Assembly: GCA_023014335.1 (NCBI GenBank)
Contig: JAECYW010000016.1
Coordinates: 248,001 to 312,000 of the forward strand
Direction: 5' to 3'
Length of the DNA: 64,000 nucleotides
Origin: Galerina marginata
Lineage: Eukaryota; Basidiomycota; Agaricomycetes; Agaricales; Galerinaceae
Under the pieces are notes generated by a model. It searched no databases and had not been told where the DNA came from. It worked only from the letters and a program-made list of their open reading frames with translations. Position 1 is the stretch's first letter; each line of letters opens with the position of its first letter. The position numbers were made by a program, and so were the translations under genes. Below, one piece after another: positions 1 through 10,869 of the stretch.

Positions 1-733
1 AATAACAGAAACGTATCTTCGTTTTATGAATGCCATTGATGTCGACCAGATCAAATATAAGATTATTAGCGTAGGCGCTCGAGCACGGGATGCCTCCATG
101 GCCAAGATTGACAGAGGCGATGTCCGGTTTCAAGGTGGCAATGTCGTGTCGAACAAAAAAGCCGCGAGTAGAATCCCAAACTTCGGCCCAGTGGCTTGGT
201 AGGCAAGCATGCGATTCGATGAAGCAATCGGAGCACGATATCGGATAGAACTGGCAGTCATAACAGCGGGTGGTGTTTGTCGCACCCGGCCGTTGACACC
301 TACAGCTTAAACCGCATGCAGCGTCTGCATGGTGCTCGAACATGAAATCCAAAAGCTTCGGGAACGCGTCCTGGAAATCAGATAATGTTTTTGAAGCCTG
401 CGAACGAATAAATTGAGCTGTGGCACACCAACTTAGGCGACTGCATACCTGGGTCCTTGTTTTTGGCGGTTCGTCAGTAACATTGGGGGGTTCGTCGGTA
501 ATATCAGTGGGAGGTGCAGCATTTTCTAGTCGTTCGATGGCTGGCGAAACCCTTGGGAGTTGTTGAAGGGGTTGAGGTGGCAGTGGAAGAGTCGACTTTG
601 TTGTGACAGTCGACGAGCCTGCGATTATTGTAGACTCGACTTGCCGCGTTTGATGACGCTGAGTGACTTGACCGCTCGTAAGGCCTTTAGCGGCGTCCTC
701 CTTGTGCTTCTTGAACGAAGGCTTTGGTGGCAT
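1..733 (-). CDS. KDZ-type transposase, N-terminal part (runs off the left edge)
   Basis: Transposase of the Kyakuja-Dileera-Zisupton superfamily; it would act in the nucleus on its own element. The ATG is at 731-733. Exon 1 (449-733) encodes a low-complexity tail. A 51-bp intron (398-448, GTATGC...CAG) joins in phase 0 to exon 2 (397-1). Exon 2 holds a CxC2-like cysteine cluster: a CxC pair, then C-x2-C, a second C-x2-C, a histidine, and the family signature of a VDINGIH-like strand ending in FCY just at the window edge. The RNase H-like catalytic core is beyond the window, so activity cannot be judged. The ORF is open up to base 1 with no stop or frameshift. Identification rests on the cysteine/histidine pattern and its order, which match fungal KDZ proteins I know. 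No terminal repeats can be assigned because only one end is visible. Confidence 0.8.
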   Translation of the reverse strand, partial: MPPKPSFKKHKEDAAKGLTSGQVTQRHQTRQVESTIIAGSSTVTTKSTLPLPPQPLQQLPRVSPAIERLENAAPPTDITDEPPNVTDEPPKTRTQVCSRLSWCATAQFIRSQASKTLSDFQDAFPKLLDFMFEHHADAACGLSCRCQRPGATNTTRCYDCQFYPISCSDCFIESHACLPSHWAEVWDSTRGFFVRHDIATLKPDIASVNLGHGGIPCSSAYANNLIFDLVDINGIHKTKIRFCY

Positions 734-1159
734 TGGATAGGTGGAAGATGGAGTAGGTCAAAGTCTGAGCTGAGGAGTGGCCAGAGACAAATCGGACTCT
801 ATTCCATAGTTGTGTTCACAATAAAATAGGAGGCAAGTTCGGCAAGCGGGCCACACCGCGCGGCTGACGCACCACCATGTGATGCGTCCGCGTCAGATGA
901 GACTCGTATGGGACAATTGGTTCGTTTTATCTGTGTTGTGAGGCAGGCGCATATGCTACCGGTTGTTCAGGAAGGAGCATCAATAACAATATAGATGCTT
1001 ACCGACGGATAAATTGTTCTCTTGCCAATGGCCCACTGGGCGAAGCACCAAAAAAACATCAATTAACAATTACGCCAGATCTATCCTATATAGGCTGGTC
1101 TATGGTACATACGAGTGTTTACTGGCTCGGGATATCAAAATATAATTAAGGCGGCACTA
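734..1159. other. Intergenic stretch between KDZ and SPT5-like genes
   Basis: No coding sequence recognised. It contains a short dyad in which CTGACGC and GCGTCAG face each other around 860-900. It should hold the KDZ promoter and the SPT5-like 3' end. Confidence 0.4.
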
Positions 1160-3836
1160 TTACTTTGCGCGACGCAGAGGAGCCATGAGTAGGTCCGCTG
1201 CTTTCCTCTGGGCTGATTCCTCATACTTAACACAAAGACAGTCAACTTCCAACTCCAAGCGTTCATCCGAGATTGTCTCCGTCTCTCCGGCCTTTACCAC
1301 AACAGCTAGAATCACGTAAACTTGGTCGGCGTGCTTTCTGTGGTAAATTCGTCGAACGAGTTTCCCGCAATGTTCGCCTTTTATCACGACAAGCAGCCCA
1401 TTATCACGCGTGGCCGTTGGATTTTTGAAGGAGACCCATTCGGATTGGAGAACTTTCGAGGTACGATAGCTTAGATACCGGATGCTCAACCGTCCGTCAA
1501 GGTCAATGAGAGTGGCCGTAAGCTGTTTATTGTTGTATCCTGGACCATTGACGATCACCTCGAGCGAGATATTAAGAAGACGCCTGTCCAAGATGGGGTG
1601 TATGGGCGTATTCTGAGTTGCGCTGGTTGAGGGGTTGGGCGAGGGACAGGACAGGTGTGACGTAGGGGTGCGGGATGACGGATCCCAAGCAGGCGAAAAT
1701 GAGGTTGATGCAACAACGGGGGTACAAGATGATGGATCCCAAGCAGGCGACAGCGAGGCTAGTGCACTTGGGGAAAAAGCTGATGTATTCCAGGCAGGCG
1801 TTGATAAGGCTATGTCGCGAAAAGGGGTTGACGAATGTGAACGAGAGGTCCCTGTTATCGACTGGGCTGCTAAAAGATTCTTCGGCATAAAGAGTGTGTT
1901 GCGTGGCTGCTCAAAGTAATATAGCTTGAGGAACGAACTTAGGTCTGTATCAGAAAGAATCGTCGAAATTAATGCATGTATGTACTCACTTAGATTCCAC
2001 AATGTCGTCATAATCGACCAACTCTTGGGGGAAAGGCCGAGAACCACTAATATGCGACAGCCGAACTTCTACTTTCAGCCCACTACTCGTCGTTTGATTC
2101 ACTAGGACATTCTTAACGGTAGCGTAGAACCCCTTGAAAGGACCGCGTGTGATTGTGACTTGAATACCAAACCACGGGGTTTTAACCGCCCGGAGTGAAT
2201 TATCATCTGGGAGTGGTAATCCTGATGCTAGCCTGTCTGAGATTGGTAAATAGGACGTTTGTACGAATGGTTCCAGTTGTTGTTTCAACAAGTTGACGTG
2301 AATTTCAAGCTGCTATAATTCAAGTCAGTAGAGACGAGAAAGATCTTATCGGTACGCACATCGAGCGCTTGGCCGCGATCATCCTTCAGATCGTTAACGG
2401 TTTTCTCGATAATGTGCGCGATTCCTTGTTTCACCGTAATAACCCATCCACTACTTCCGGACTTTTCACCGTTCATCGCGAAAACAAAGTCTCCAGGTTT
2501 GAAACACTTGTAGATGTCTGACCAAGAGACACGAATGTGACCTCCATTGACCAGTTCGACTTCTGCAAAGTCGTCTCCAACAGCAAGTACAACGCCTTCT
2601 TGGTTCGAGGATCGTATAACGACTGGTTCGCCTACTTCGAACTCCCATTCTACCGGGCGAGGGACGTCTGTGTCGAGGATGATCGGATGATTGCTCTCAA
2701 GGAAAAAAGATAGGGCTGCTAGCCGAATGCATGTAGTAATCGATATAGAGTGGAAATCGTACTTTTTGCGGATGAGACCGTACTCGAAGCTGTGGCCCGC
2801 AAAGGTATAGTACTGGTTACTGTCTTGTTGTTCGGGTTTGGGGCCGTTGATATGCGTGAAGTAAGCCGGGTCGAATAACGTCATGTTGGGAGTGGTGTTT
2901 CGCTTCCTTTTTGAAGGGACTGTGGAGAAGGTAGGCTCTGAAAAGCTGCTTTGAAGTGACCTTAGACGAGGCACCAGCAGCACTTCGACTCCCCAGACCT
3001 CCACGTTAACTACCACTCCAACGTTTCCTTTGTAGACCCCCTTCCGCACTTGAACCCATCTGCCTTGTTGAGCAGCATTGCTATCCGACTTCATCGTCAA
3101 GGTCCTGATCCAGTCAGACATCGGGATGTTCTGACGACGAACGGGACCTCGTGTTTGGATAATGCCCGGAGTTTCTTTGAGTAGAGCGACGATGGCGTGG
3201 TTCATGGTGCATTCTAAATAGACCCAACCTCGTATAGATCCCGGTGTGAACGCAGACTTGAGTTCGTGCTTTGATCTCGCTTTATCCAATAGAAATAAAA
3301 TAGCGGATTCTTCAGCTCCAGTCTAAGGCGAGTCAAATCATTCAGCCTCCCAGTATTGAATCGTTATATCAGAAACTTACGAGGCATTTAACGCGCCATA
3401 TTGGGCAATCAGATTCGCATGGAAATCTACTAACCAATTCATCAAAGGTGTATGTCGCGTCCACCTTTTCCTGCCGTTCCAGAAGCGACTTATTTCGAAG
3501 ACGGGCTGTGATTTTGTCCAAGGCATCTTCAAAAGCCGTGTCGTCGTTTCGCAAGGAACTGAGCGATGGCCGGACCTGGGAGCCGTGCTCTTGTTGAGAA
3601 TTTTCGTCGTCATTGATAAAACCGTCTGTCAAAAGTAGTTAGTTAAAAGAACGAAAGGATAGTTACAGTAAGAACCTAAGGAATTTCGTTCGTCGTCGTC
3701 ATAGCCGTCTGATTCATCGTTGTCCACCTCCGCCTCCAGGTCCAGGAAACGTCGAACCGCGATCGGAACTTCCTAGAAGCAGATGGGTCAATCAGTCCGG
3801 CGTAATTCGAATAGAACATTAACATACGCGACTCAT
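1160..3836 (-). CDS. SPT5-like protein (NGN + KOW domains, CTR-like repeats)
   Basis: Paralogue of the transcription elongation factor SPT5 (DSIF subunit), from a family expanded in Agaricomycetes; the true housekeeping SPT5 is much longer and more acidic. Six exons splice in phase to 804 aa: 3828-3836, 3676-3772, 3381-3625, 2360-3322, 1990-2312, 1160-1937. The first exon encodes only M-S-R. An acidic N-terminus leads into an NGN domain (starts IWRVKC, then GWVYLE). A KOW motif follows (VRKGVYKGNVGVV), then two further KOW-like stretches. Next come proline/serine repeats with TPAW and SPAWDPSS units resembling the SPT5 C-terminal repeat region, and a conserved tail with LLVVIKGEHCGK. The last intron uses an AAG acceptor four bases after a CAG; only that choice keeps the frame open. 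Possible nuclear role in transcription; function unproven. Confidence 0.82.
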
Positions 3837-4050
3837 GATGTTTCGAAGGCGATCTTCTGTCAACAATCTATTAGCGAGCATCCCTCTATAACATCGCATT
3901 GCGCCCGCCAACGACGACGACAGCTTCACAGCCAAACGGCCAGACTCATTTGTTTTCTCGTTTCCAAACACGATCCATACTATTATATTTTATTTCTTAC
4001 GTTCTATCTACTGGCTAGCGATGAAAGAAATGAACTTACGAGGTGGATAG

Positions 4051-4274
4051 ACGATCAGTTGATCCCGACTCCCAGAGTGATGGTGGTACTGATGAAAGAG
4101 AGAAAGCGTGCGAAAGTGATGGCGCAGGGGGGAAGTCGCGCCGGAGTTCAGCTCCTCGGTAAACCAGACTACCGAGGAGCTGAACTCCGGCGCGACTTCC
4201 CCCCTGCGCCATCACTTTCGCACGCTTTCTCTCTTTCATCAGCACCACCATCACTCTAGATCAACAGATCGTCG
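4051..4274. repeat. Long, nearly perfect inverted repeat (hairpin)
   Basis: Arms 4074-4160 and 4171-4257 (87 bp each) are inverted copies with one mismatch (A at about 4088 against G) around a 10-base loop. Homology continues outwards to about 4051 and 4274 after an 8-base insertion on the left. The same peptide can therefore be read on both strands. It lies upstream of the SPT5-like gene. Transcription would give a long perfect hairpin, a potential small-RNA precursor, or it could be a recent foldback element. Confidence 0.9.
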
Positions 4275-4699
4275 TAGCATTATAGATATTAGACTTTAGA
4301 CAAATGAGATTCGATTAAGAGTGATTAATGTTTGTAAGTTCGGGTAATTAACGTAGTTATATCTTGAGTTAACAACCAAAAAAGCAGGATGTCATAGCCT
4401 CCTGGACGCGAAACTGAGGCCATCGCGAACTGAGGCCATCTCTCGCGCTGCCATCGACAACTCCCGCCCCCGTCGCCGCCCAGTCCCATCTCCACGCCTT
4501 CTTGCGTACCAACGACTGCGCTGCGCTCCCCCGCGACTAGAAAAACTTCGTTGTCAGTCGCTCACTCAGCCACACTTCTATACACATAGTCCACGAATAA
4601 CGCGATCTCAAGAGGGCGATAATTATTTCAATCAGAACGACGTGAACATCGAAGTAAGCTTTGTTCGAATGTAGTAAGTTATCTACCGATACCAGTACT
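4275..4699. other. Intergenic, no gene seen
   Basis: A+T-rich spacer, then a GC-rich part. A possible third exon of the neighbouring minus-strand gene (donor at the GTAC of its last codons) cannot be excluded. Confidence 0.3.
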
Positions 4700-5228
4700 T
4701 TAGTACCTGACCCGAGTCCTTGCAGTTCCGGTTGGGGGCGTAGCGCCGTCTTCATAGCGCTTAATTTCGTTGAGGGTGTCGTAGAGAATACCCAGCTCAG
4801 AACCTCCGGTGAGCAGATCGGGGTCGAGGGGATCGGTGATGTACTGAAGTACATATCCTTCGCAAGTGTAACACTAAAAAGACGTACGTTAATTTCCGAT
4901 TAGATGCAGTTAGCGCATTACTTACAGATTGATACCACCTCCCAGCCTGCAACCGCCCCGAGAACCCATAATCAAGACGAGGCTCGAATTCAACGTGACG
5001 CCTTTTGTGCGGAGGTTGTTTCCTCGGAGATGCGGGAGAGATGGCCTTTATGAGACGGGAGATCTTGATCTTAATGAACCGCAACGCCTGAACTTTGTCG
5101 AGACCGTCAAGATCTGGGTTTGCAGCCGAAAGCGGGCCTAAGTAAGGCGTAGCGAGCGTCGACAGGTTTCTCGGATCGGCTTGGAGCGTGACAGAAGGTG
5201 CAGGGTGTGGGGTACGAGTGGCAGGCAT
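4700..5228 (-). CDS. Unknown two-exon protein, 158 aa
   Basis: I do not recognise the family. Exon 1 (4926-5228, 101 codons) joins in phase 0 across a 52-bp intron (4874-4925, GTAAGT...TTTTTAG) to exon 2 (4700-4873). The N-terminal third is proline/threonine-rich. The middle is basic and helical (IKIKISRLIKAI, then a PRKQPPHKRR patch that could be a nuclear localisation signal). The C-terminal part contains one CYTC pair and an acidic stretch. The ATG at 5226-5228 was chosen because upstream in-frame methionines precede sequence with no coding look. It is co-directional with the gene at 5574-6640, with a 345-bp gap. Confidence 0.5.
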
Positions 5229-5573
5229 GGTTAATAGTGAGAGCGATGTAGAGATAAACGGTATGCATCGCCGAATTTCGTTCACCTTAAAAACTAATTG
5301 GAGCGCTTTACAGAGGGTCCATACACAATTGTCAGTTAGGGCCACCAACCAAGCGGAAGTACCTGTTGCTATGGGCCTCAAGACACCGACGGGCCAGGAA
5401 TGTGCACGAAGGCGCATTGGCCTGAACAGTCAAAGCGACGCCACTGCAGAGAAACCCAGCTCCGCGTCCAAGTAAGTAGCGAATAAAAAATCATACAATA
5501 TTACACTGACAGCCGTAAATTATATAGTTCTATCTAAGAATTAAAACGACAAAAAGTGGGATCATATGTACGT
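5229..5573. other. Intergenic, presumed promoter of the 158-aa gene
   Basis: An open frame continues upstream of the chosen start to about 5417 but looks non-coding. No motif stands out. Confidence 0.3.
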
Positions 5574-6640
5574 TCACGACAAATTGGTCCAGTCAAGAAC
5601 TTCAGGTTCCTGAACGGTAAGTCTACGTTTAACTTTCCTTGGCTGCGATGGCCCTGGCTGACCGTCGTCTGCTTCGAAAGCTTTACGCTTCCCTCCTGCC
5701 TTCGTAGTTTCGCGTTTGATACCTTTAAGATTGAGAGAATTAAGGCGGTCAATCAGGACATCCAGCCCTTTACAGTTCCTATTGACGAAGGACGATTGGC
5801 GAAGGATTAAGAATTCGTCTTGGAGGGTGGCTACCCCACTGTACGTTGGAATTGGGATAAAATCTTCTAAGAAGCGATCGTATATGGACCAGGCGGATTT
5901 AGGAAAGTCGATGAGGTCGCAAAGGGTTGAGTCGGAAAGGAAGGAATACATTCCATGCCTGACCGTGCCCTTATGCTCAATGTAGTCGTCATTATCCTGT
6001 GTAACAAATTGGTTTCAAAGTTTGATGAGAAAAATCGGAAAAACTTACAGTGAGGTAAACAAAAATCGAAATCTTGCTTGACTGGACGCTGACGTCCAAC
6101 TCAGGCTGTAGGTCCCTGGCTGTACCGTTTTGCTGGTCAACCGCATCCATACCCGTCTCGTTTCCTGTCAGGCCAAAGGTGAGCATCGAAAAGAAGAATC
6201 CGGTTTTAGGCGTACTAATTTGCTGTCCAGCAGCTGCAGCTTTCATTCCTAACCTGGCAGCACGATTAAAATCCTTGATGGGATCGTCTGCCAGAGCCTT
6301 AGTGAATACTTTAAGGGCGTTATCGAGACGGTCCCGTGTTTCCTTGTCCAGAGCGGGCGACCAGGTTTCGTCCTTGTGGTAGGCGCACTGAGCTTGACCT
6401 CCGTTCCTAGCATTGCACTTACAAAATATCAGTGAATATAACGGAACTCGTAGATTGAGAACGTACAAAAAAACTGCGCCTTCCAAGATCTTCAGGGTGA
6501 GCAACGCCCATACAAATCGCCGCATGGTGTTGATTTCGGTTTGGACAGCGAGGAACTCTCCACTTGGGAGCAATGAGGTCTAGGAATTTAGAACGGTCGC
6601 TTTTCGAACGGTCGCCTTTGGAACGGTTGCCTGGAGCCAT
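5574..6640 (-). CDS. Unknown three-exon protein, 321 aa
   Basis: Exons 6467-6640, 6049-6417 and 5574-5996 splice in phase 0 at both junctions (introns 49 and 52 bp) and give one uninterrupted 321-aa frame. The start is followed by a basic repeat (GDRSK-SDRSK). A loose Cys/His region spans the first junction (RCPNRNQHH, then CNARNGGQAQCAYH), possibly a small metal-binding fold. The middle is charged and helical. The C-terminus carries a lysine/arginine-rich stretch (KRKAFEADD...RKVKRRL) typical of a nuclear localisation signal. The splice donors GTACGT and GTAAGT are standard, but the first acceptor is AAG. I do not recognise a family. The neighbourhood (transposase, SPT5-like gene) suggests an accessory or mobile-linked gene. 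Confidence 0.55.
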
Positions 6641-7261
6641 TTGGAGAGAAAAAGTACGTGTCGATGTTTCTTTATTCCAACTCGAATGTATGGCTTAAAT
6701 AATATAGGATTTTATTGTTTTATTGTAGCACTATTGACGTTCGAGTCTTTCGTCAATGCAAGTGGTATCCAAGTTATTTTTTTTTGTCGAAAAGCCTCTG
6801 AATTGCATAATTATTAGCGTTGTCGTGATTCACAATTGTAAACTCTGTTGCCGTCATATGAGTGGCTCGGATGTGGCTGGGCAATGGCAAAGTTCTATTG
6901 TTGTCGGGCTTGATGTCTCTAGCACCGAAGGCAGTGCGCGCGCATTTCGAAGTAGTGCTATTATTGGCTTAGAACGCATGGGCCCCAGAATATTTGACCT
7001 GTGCCGCTTTGTCACTTTATTATTAGCTCACAATGAGCGCTTGGTCGAAAGTGGAAATAATCCCAATATCCTTTTTTAGAAACGTCGAACTCCGGCTTGA
7101 CCGTCCTCCGCTTGCGCATAGAGGCCACGTTAGGGCCAGGAGCCACTGTCGGTGGCCTTGCAAGACGATAATATAATCTGTCCGACTTACGCATTATGGT
7201 CCATTCTATCCTTTCGTCGCACCTACCCTATCTTCTTCATTGCCACTTCCTCGTCAGACTC
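6641..7261. promoter_or_regulatory. Divergent intergenic region
   Basis: Lies between the minus-strand start at 6640 and the plus-strand start at 7262, so it should contain both promoters. An in-frame ATG exists at 7196 (22 codons upstream of the chosen start). The 5' part is A+T-rich; no clear TATA box can be assigned. Confidence 0.4.
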
Positions 7262-9514
7262 ATGTCGTCCAACCCCTCCACCAAGTTCCCTGACGCTCAG
7301 GTAGCCCGCCTCAAAGAACTTATTCCCGACTACGTGAATACGATCAAGCAGTGTAATCCCAAGTTGGATAAAGGTTCGCCCGCCCTTAGGAAATGGCGAG
7401 AAGAGAATGTCAAAATGCTCATGGAAGAAGATCTCTTCAAAGATCTTGTGAAGAGTAGTGGACTCGAACCGAAGAAGTGGGAAGACGTAAGTCGAACTGC
7501 TTTTTTATATAATCTTTCCATTTTACGGATTTGCACATTCGAAGGCTATCATCAAATGGTACACGAATTACTACAACAACAAGTACCTCGCGGCCATCCG
7601 TCGCGAGTTAGCGAAATCGTCCTCCGCGACTACTGCCACACTTTCGTCGTCATCATCCATTCCGCCCGAGAACAAAGCAGCTATCGACAACATTCTTCAA
7701 CGTGCCATCCTTACCTTTATGGGGGACCTTTCAGCGAGGGATATGTTTGCTAGCGAGAACGATGAAGCTATCAAGGATAAGATGGCCGAATTGCGTGTTG
7801 AATATCCGCATCTCGAAGGCGGCGCATTACGGAATAAGGCTCTCAAGGTTCTCTGGGATGGCGCTGATCAGAAACATTGGGAATCGAAAATCGCAGAACT
7901 GGCTGCTAACGTCGAAGAGTGAGTGATTTTCACACCTGTTTGGTTTTTTGTCGACTAATACATCTGCTTGGGTGGCTCAGGAACCAGCGCGATTTTCCGG
8001 GGTTAATGTACTGTGCTTTGCAGAACCTCTGTAAACGCGATCGACTTGGATCTGTATTGATGTCCTTCTCTTGGGCATTCCGTAGCCCGAAGGATGATGG
8101 GCTTATTATGGGCTCGTATGTTTGATTTTACTTCCCGTCATCACACCATACTCACCTAATTTACTTCAGGACATATACGGGATATGATTCACATCGAAAG
8201 ACCGAGATTACCATCAAGCCTGTGGACTATGATGCGCAACTCGAAGCCTGGCTCGTTCATGCCGATGCCACCCTACCTCGTGAGTTCGCCTTCTCGATTG
8301 AATCACTTCATTTTTTGAAAATTATTTTAGGCAAGCCTCAGCGCTTCATTTACACGTTCCCGTTCGACGAAGATGGCATTCCTGTGCTTCCTAACGTCGA
8401 TCTCGGAGAAGCAAGTTCCAACCAAGTGGCTACCTTGGTCAGCGAATATCTCGCTACACTTTGGAGTGCGTGGTTTATATTTATCATTTGTCTATTTAAC
8501 GTTCTCATGATGTTGCATTGAGCAGATTTCTCTCACAAGGGCACCGAACCTGTTCCGTCCGTTCCATGGGATGATATCGCATCCCACCCTGATCGATATT
8601 TCGATACCTTGCTCCACCGCCTTCCGGTTTCCCTCAAGTCTCCGGATTTGATGAAGGGAAGCCCACTGACGGCCTTCACCCTTTATGAATACTTCTCTAA
8701 AACCATTGCGGACTCGATGCCGTTCCAATTCTACGAACAACACACTATGGCGCCGCACAATGACTCTTGCCACGCTGGTACCGATACCACTGATCCACCT
8801 ATTGAGCCGTCAAATGCGTCGGTCGGCCCCTCGGCCACTCCAGAGTCGTCTTCGGCCACAAATGGTACCGCCTCTACAGGATCGCCCAAGGATCTCCCTA
8901 TACCCAATGTTGGAAACGCTACTGAACCACCAAATGCGTCGGTCAGCCCCTCGCCCACTCCAGAGTCGTCTCCGGCCACAAATGGTACCGCATCCACAGG
9001 ACCGCCCAACGAGCTCTCTGTACCCGATGTTGAAAACGCTACTGCGCTATCAAATGCGTCGGTCATCCCCTCGCCCGCTCCAGAATCATCTTTGCCCACA
9101 AGTGACGCCACTTTCGCTGGAAAGGCGCAAGAGCTCGCCACTTCCACTATTGGAAGCACCACGTTCGTCGCTTCGTCGACTGCTCCTCAAGTCTCTGACT
9201 CAGCAAACTTGAAAAACCCGACTACTTCATGCCGTCCTAAGGTGAAGCCAAAACCTCGCGTATCTGCGAAGAAACGGGCCTCGACTGGCGTGTCTGTTCC
9301 AGGTAATCCTACCTCGGTTCCAACGGCTTCAAGCAGTGCTCTGCCTTCATCTGGGCGCCCAACCCGTAGCTCGAATGCCGGAGAAAAGCGCAAACAACCT
9401 GATACCCTCAGGCAGGAAACCCAGGAGCCAAAAACCAAAAAGAAGAAGCCTGGCTTCTTCTACATCCTCGTCGATGCAGACGGAAACCCTATAGAGACCC
9501 CAGCCCAGGCTTAA
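7262..9514 (+). CDS. Unknown six-exon protein with Ser/Thr/Pro repeat region, 655 aa
   Basis: Exons 7262-7486, 7545-7918, 7981-8115, 8170-8279, 8331-8465 and 8526-9514 splice in phase to 655 aa with introns of 51-62 bp. The N-terminal 150 residues are charged and helical (KFPDAQVARLKELIPDY; the motif RKWREENV), as in Agaricomycete proteins of unknown function that recur near transposons. The middle has aromatic-rich segments (FPGLMYCALQNL; RFIYTFPFDEDG). Exon 6 contains three 40-residue Ser/Thr/Pro repeats. A basic C-terminus follows (KRKQPD, then KTKKKKPGFFYILVD). The start at 7262 gives a typical N-terminus; the in-frame ATG at 7196 would add a hydrophobic 22-residue leader, so a signal peptide cannot be wholly excluded. 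No catalytic motif seen. Confidence 0.7.
8811..9170 (+). repeat. Three 120-bp tandem units inside the coding exon
   Basis: Units begin at 8811, 8931 and 9051 (CAAATGCGTCGGTC), exactly 120 bp apart, and encode diverging 40-aa Ser/Thr/Pro-rich repeats. The first two are much closer to each other than to the third. Confidence 0.9.
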
Positions 9515-9628
9515 ATCGTTGGCTAGATGCTTTTCACGGTCACTGTTTGTAGTGTGATACTTCCCAGATCAGTCTGTTTTGCGGTTTCTTTGTTTTCTTT
9601 ATACTTTTTAATCTTCATCTGATTATTC

Positions 9629-9747
9629 GTTTAATCCGAGATTAATTTGGTCTTTTAATCCGGGATTAATTTGCGCGTTTAATCCGAGATCAATTTGGTC
9701 TTTTAATCCGGGATTAATTTGCGCGTTTAATCTGCGGATTAATCTGC
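9629..9747. repeat. 24-bp tandem repeat, four full units plus one degenerate
   Basis: Units of 24 bp alternate between two versions, one ending TTTGGTC and one ending TTTGCGC. Each carries TTAATCCG-G/A-GATTAATT, itself a dyad (TTAATC...GATTAA). The A+T-rich tract continues with more ATTAATCT words to about 9990. It sits just after the 655-aa gene. Confidence 0.85.
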
Positions 9748-9956
9748 TGTTGCTCCTTTCCAGACGGTCTAACAAATTTATAGATTAGAAAATTAGTTGT
9801 GTTTAAATCAGGATTACCACACCGTTTTCAATAGAGTTTAACTCGAATTAATCTGCAGATTAATCTAATAGTCTCTGTACTAACTCTCTCCTGGCTACCT
9901 CCCTGGCCACCCTATTCTGATTAATCTGATTATTTTTAATCTAAGCTACCATCTAC

Positions 9957-10461
9957 ATGCCCTCAAGATTAATCAAATTCGATATGGTTACAGCGCCCCC
10001 ACCCCTTTAGATGCGTGGAAGTCGACGTCAAGGCTTTCTCAGCTGATATATCGAGACGGTACGTGTGCGACCTTGGGCAATTCCAACTCACTCATCCAAG
10101 GACTCGGCTACAGGTGCAATTTACTATTTCTACGTCTTTGGTGAGTAGAAACCATTTAATATCGTGACTTATTAGACCTAATTATCTCTTTAGTCTTGTC
10201 GATTTTGAACGTCGTTGCAATCGTGACCTTTCCCGTAAGCTGCTGTCAGTTCCGCACTCAACACTACCTGATTAACATTCGTTTACCTGACAGGTTGGAT
10301 ACCAGTTCGTATTACTACCCATGGAACGCTGCCTTCACTCCATCCTAGCAAGCCGCGTGCTCCTCAATCTGAGGTTGTATTGTCATGGAGACACGACTTT
10401 TTCAGAAAGGCTCACGGATTTTGTAATACGCGATTTGGATGATTCACAAGATAGCTCGTAG
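9957..10461 (+). pseudogene. Truncated DUF6533-type membrane protein (C-terminal exons only)
   Basis: Four exons can be followed: about 9957-10058, 10114-10140, 10194-10234 and 10294-10461, with good donors and acceptors in phase. They encode the last part of a basidiomycete DUF6533 multi-pass membrane protein: an LIYRDG turn, a transmembrane helix, then the family's terminal block (ERCLHSILASRVLLNLR) and an acidic tail ending at TAG 10459-10461. The first five or so membrane helices are missing; upstream is repeat-rich DNA. It is therefore a 5'-truncated remnant. Its 3' end is also part of the duplicated block described separately. Confidence 0.72.
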
Positions 10462-10869
10462 ACGATTATGGGTCGGGTTCTTTATGTATGCCTGCACACA
10501 CTCGCGCGTGGAATATAATAATGTACTTTCTTTGTATTATTTATGTAGGTATTGTCCGAGTCTTGGTAAACGATCACGACGACCTTTGGAAATTAGACCA
10601 ACCCCGAATTTTACTGGTGTTTTGTCTCGGTTTACCTTACTGGATGAGGGCAAGTGGATTTCAGAACTTGATATTCTGACTCAAGTACCGATTCGTTTGA
10701 ATAAATTGCGCCGTATCATGTATCATTATTTAACGGCACATCCCTAAAATTCACCTATTTTATCATCCTCTTTTTTCTTCTTATTTCTGAAAGCTGCGTT
10801 CAGCCTTCAAATCTTCTTACCCCGCAATCCTCGCCCAAATCCGCCTCCGAGTCATTCTGCCCCCAAACC

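Noticed and set aside
1945..1989. Splicing of the last SPT5-like intron at the CAG acceptor (exon starting at 1944)
   Set aside because: It leads to a stop after 11 codons, whereas the AAG four bases further on keeps a frame through the CTR-like repeats and the conserved C-terminus.
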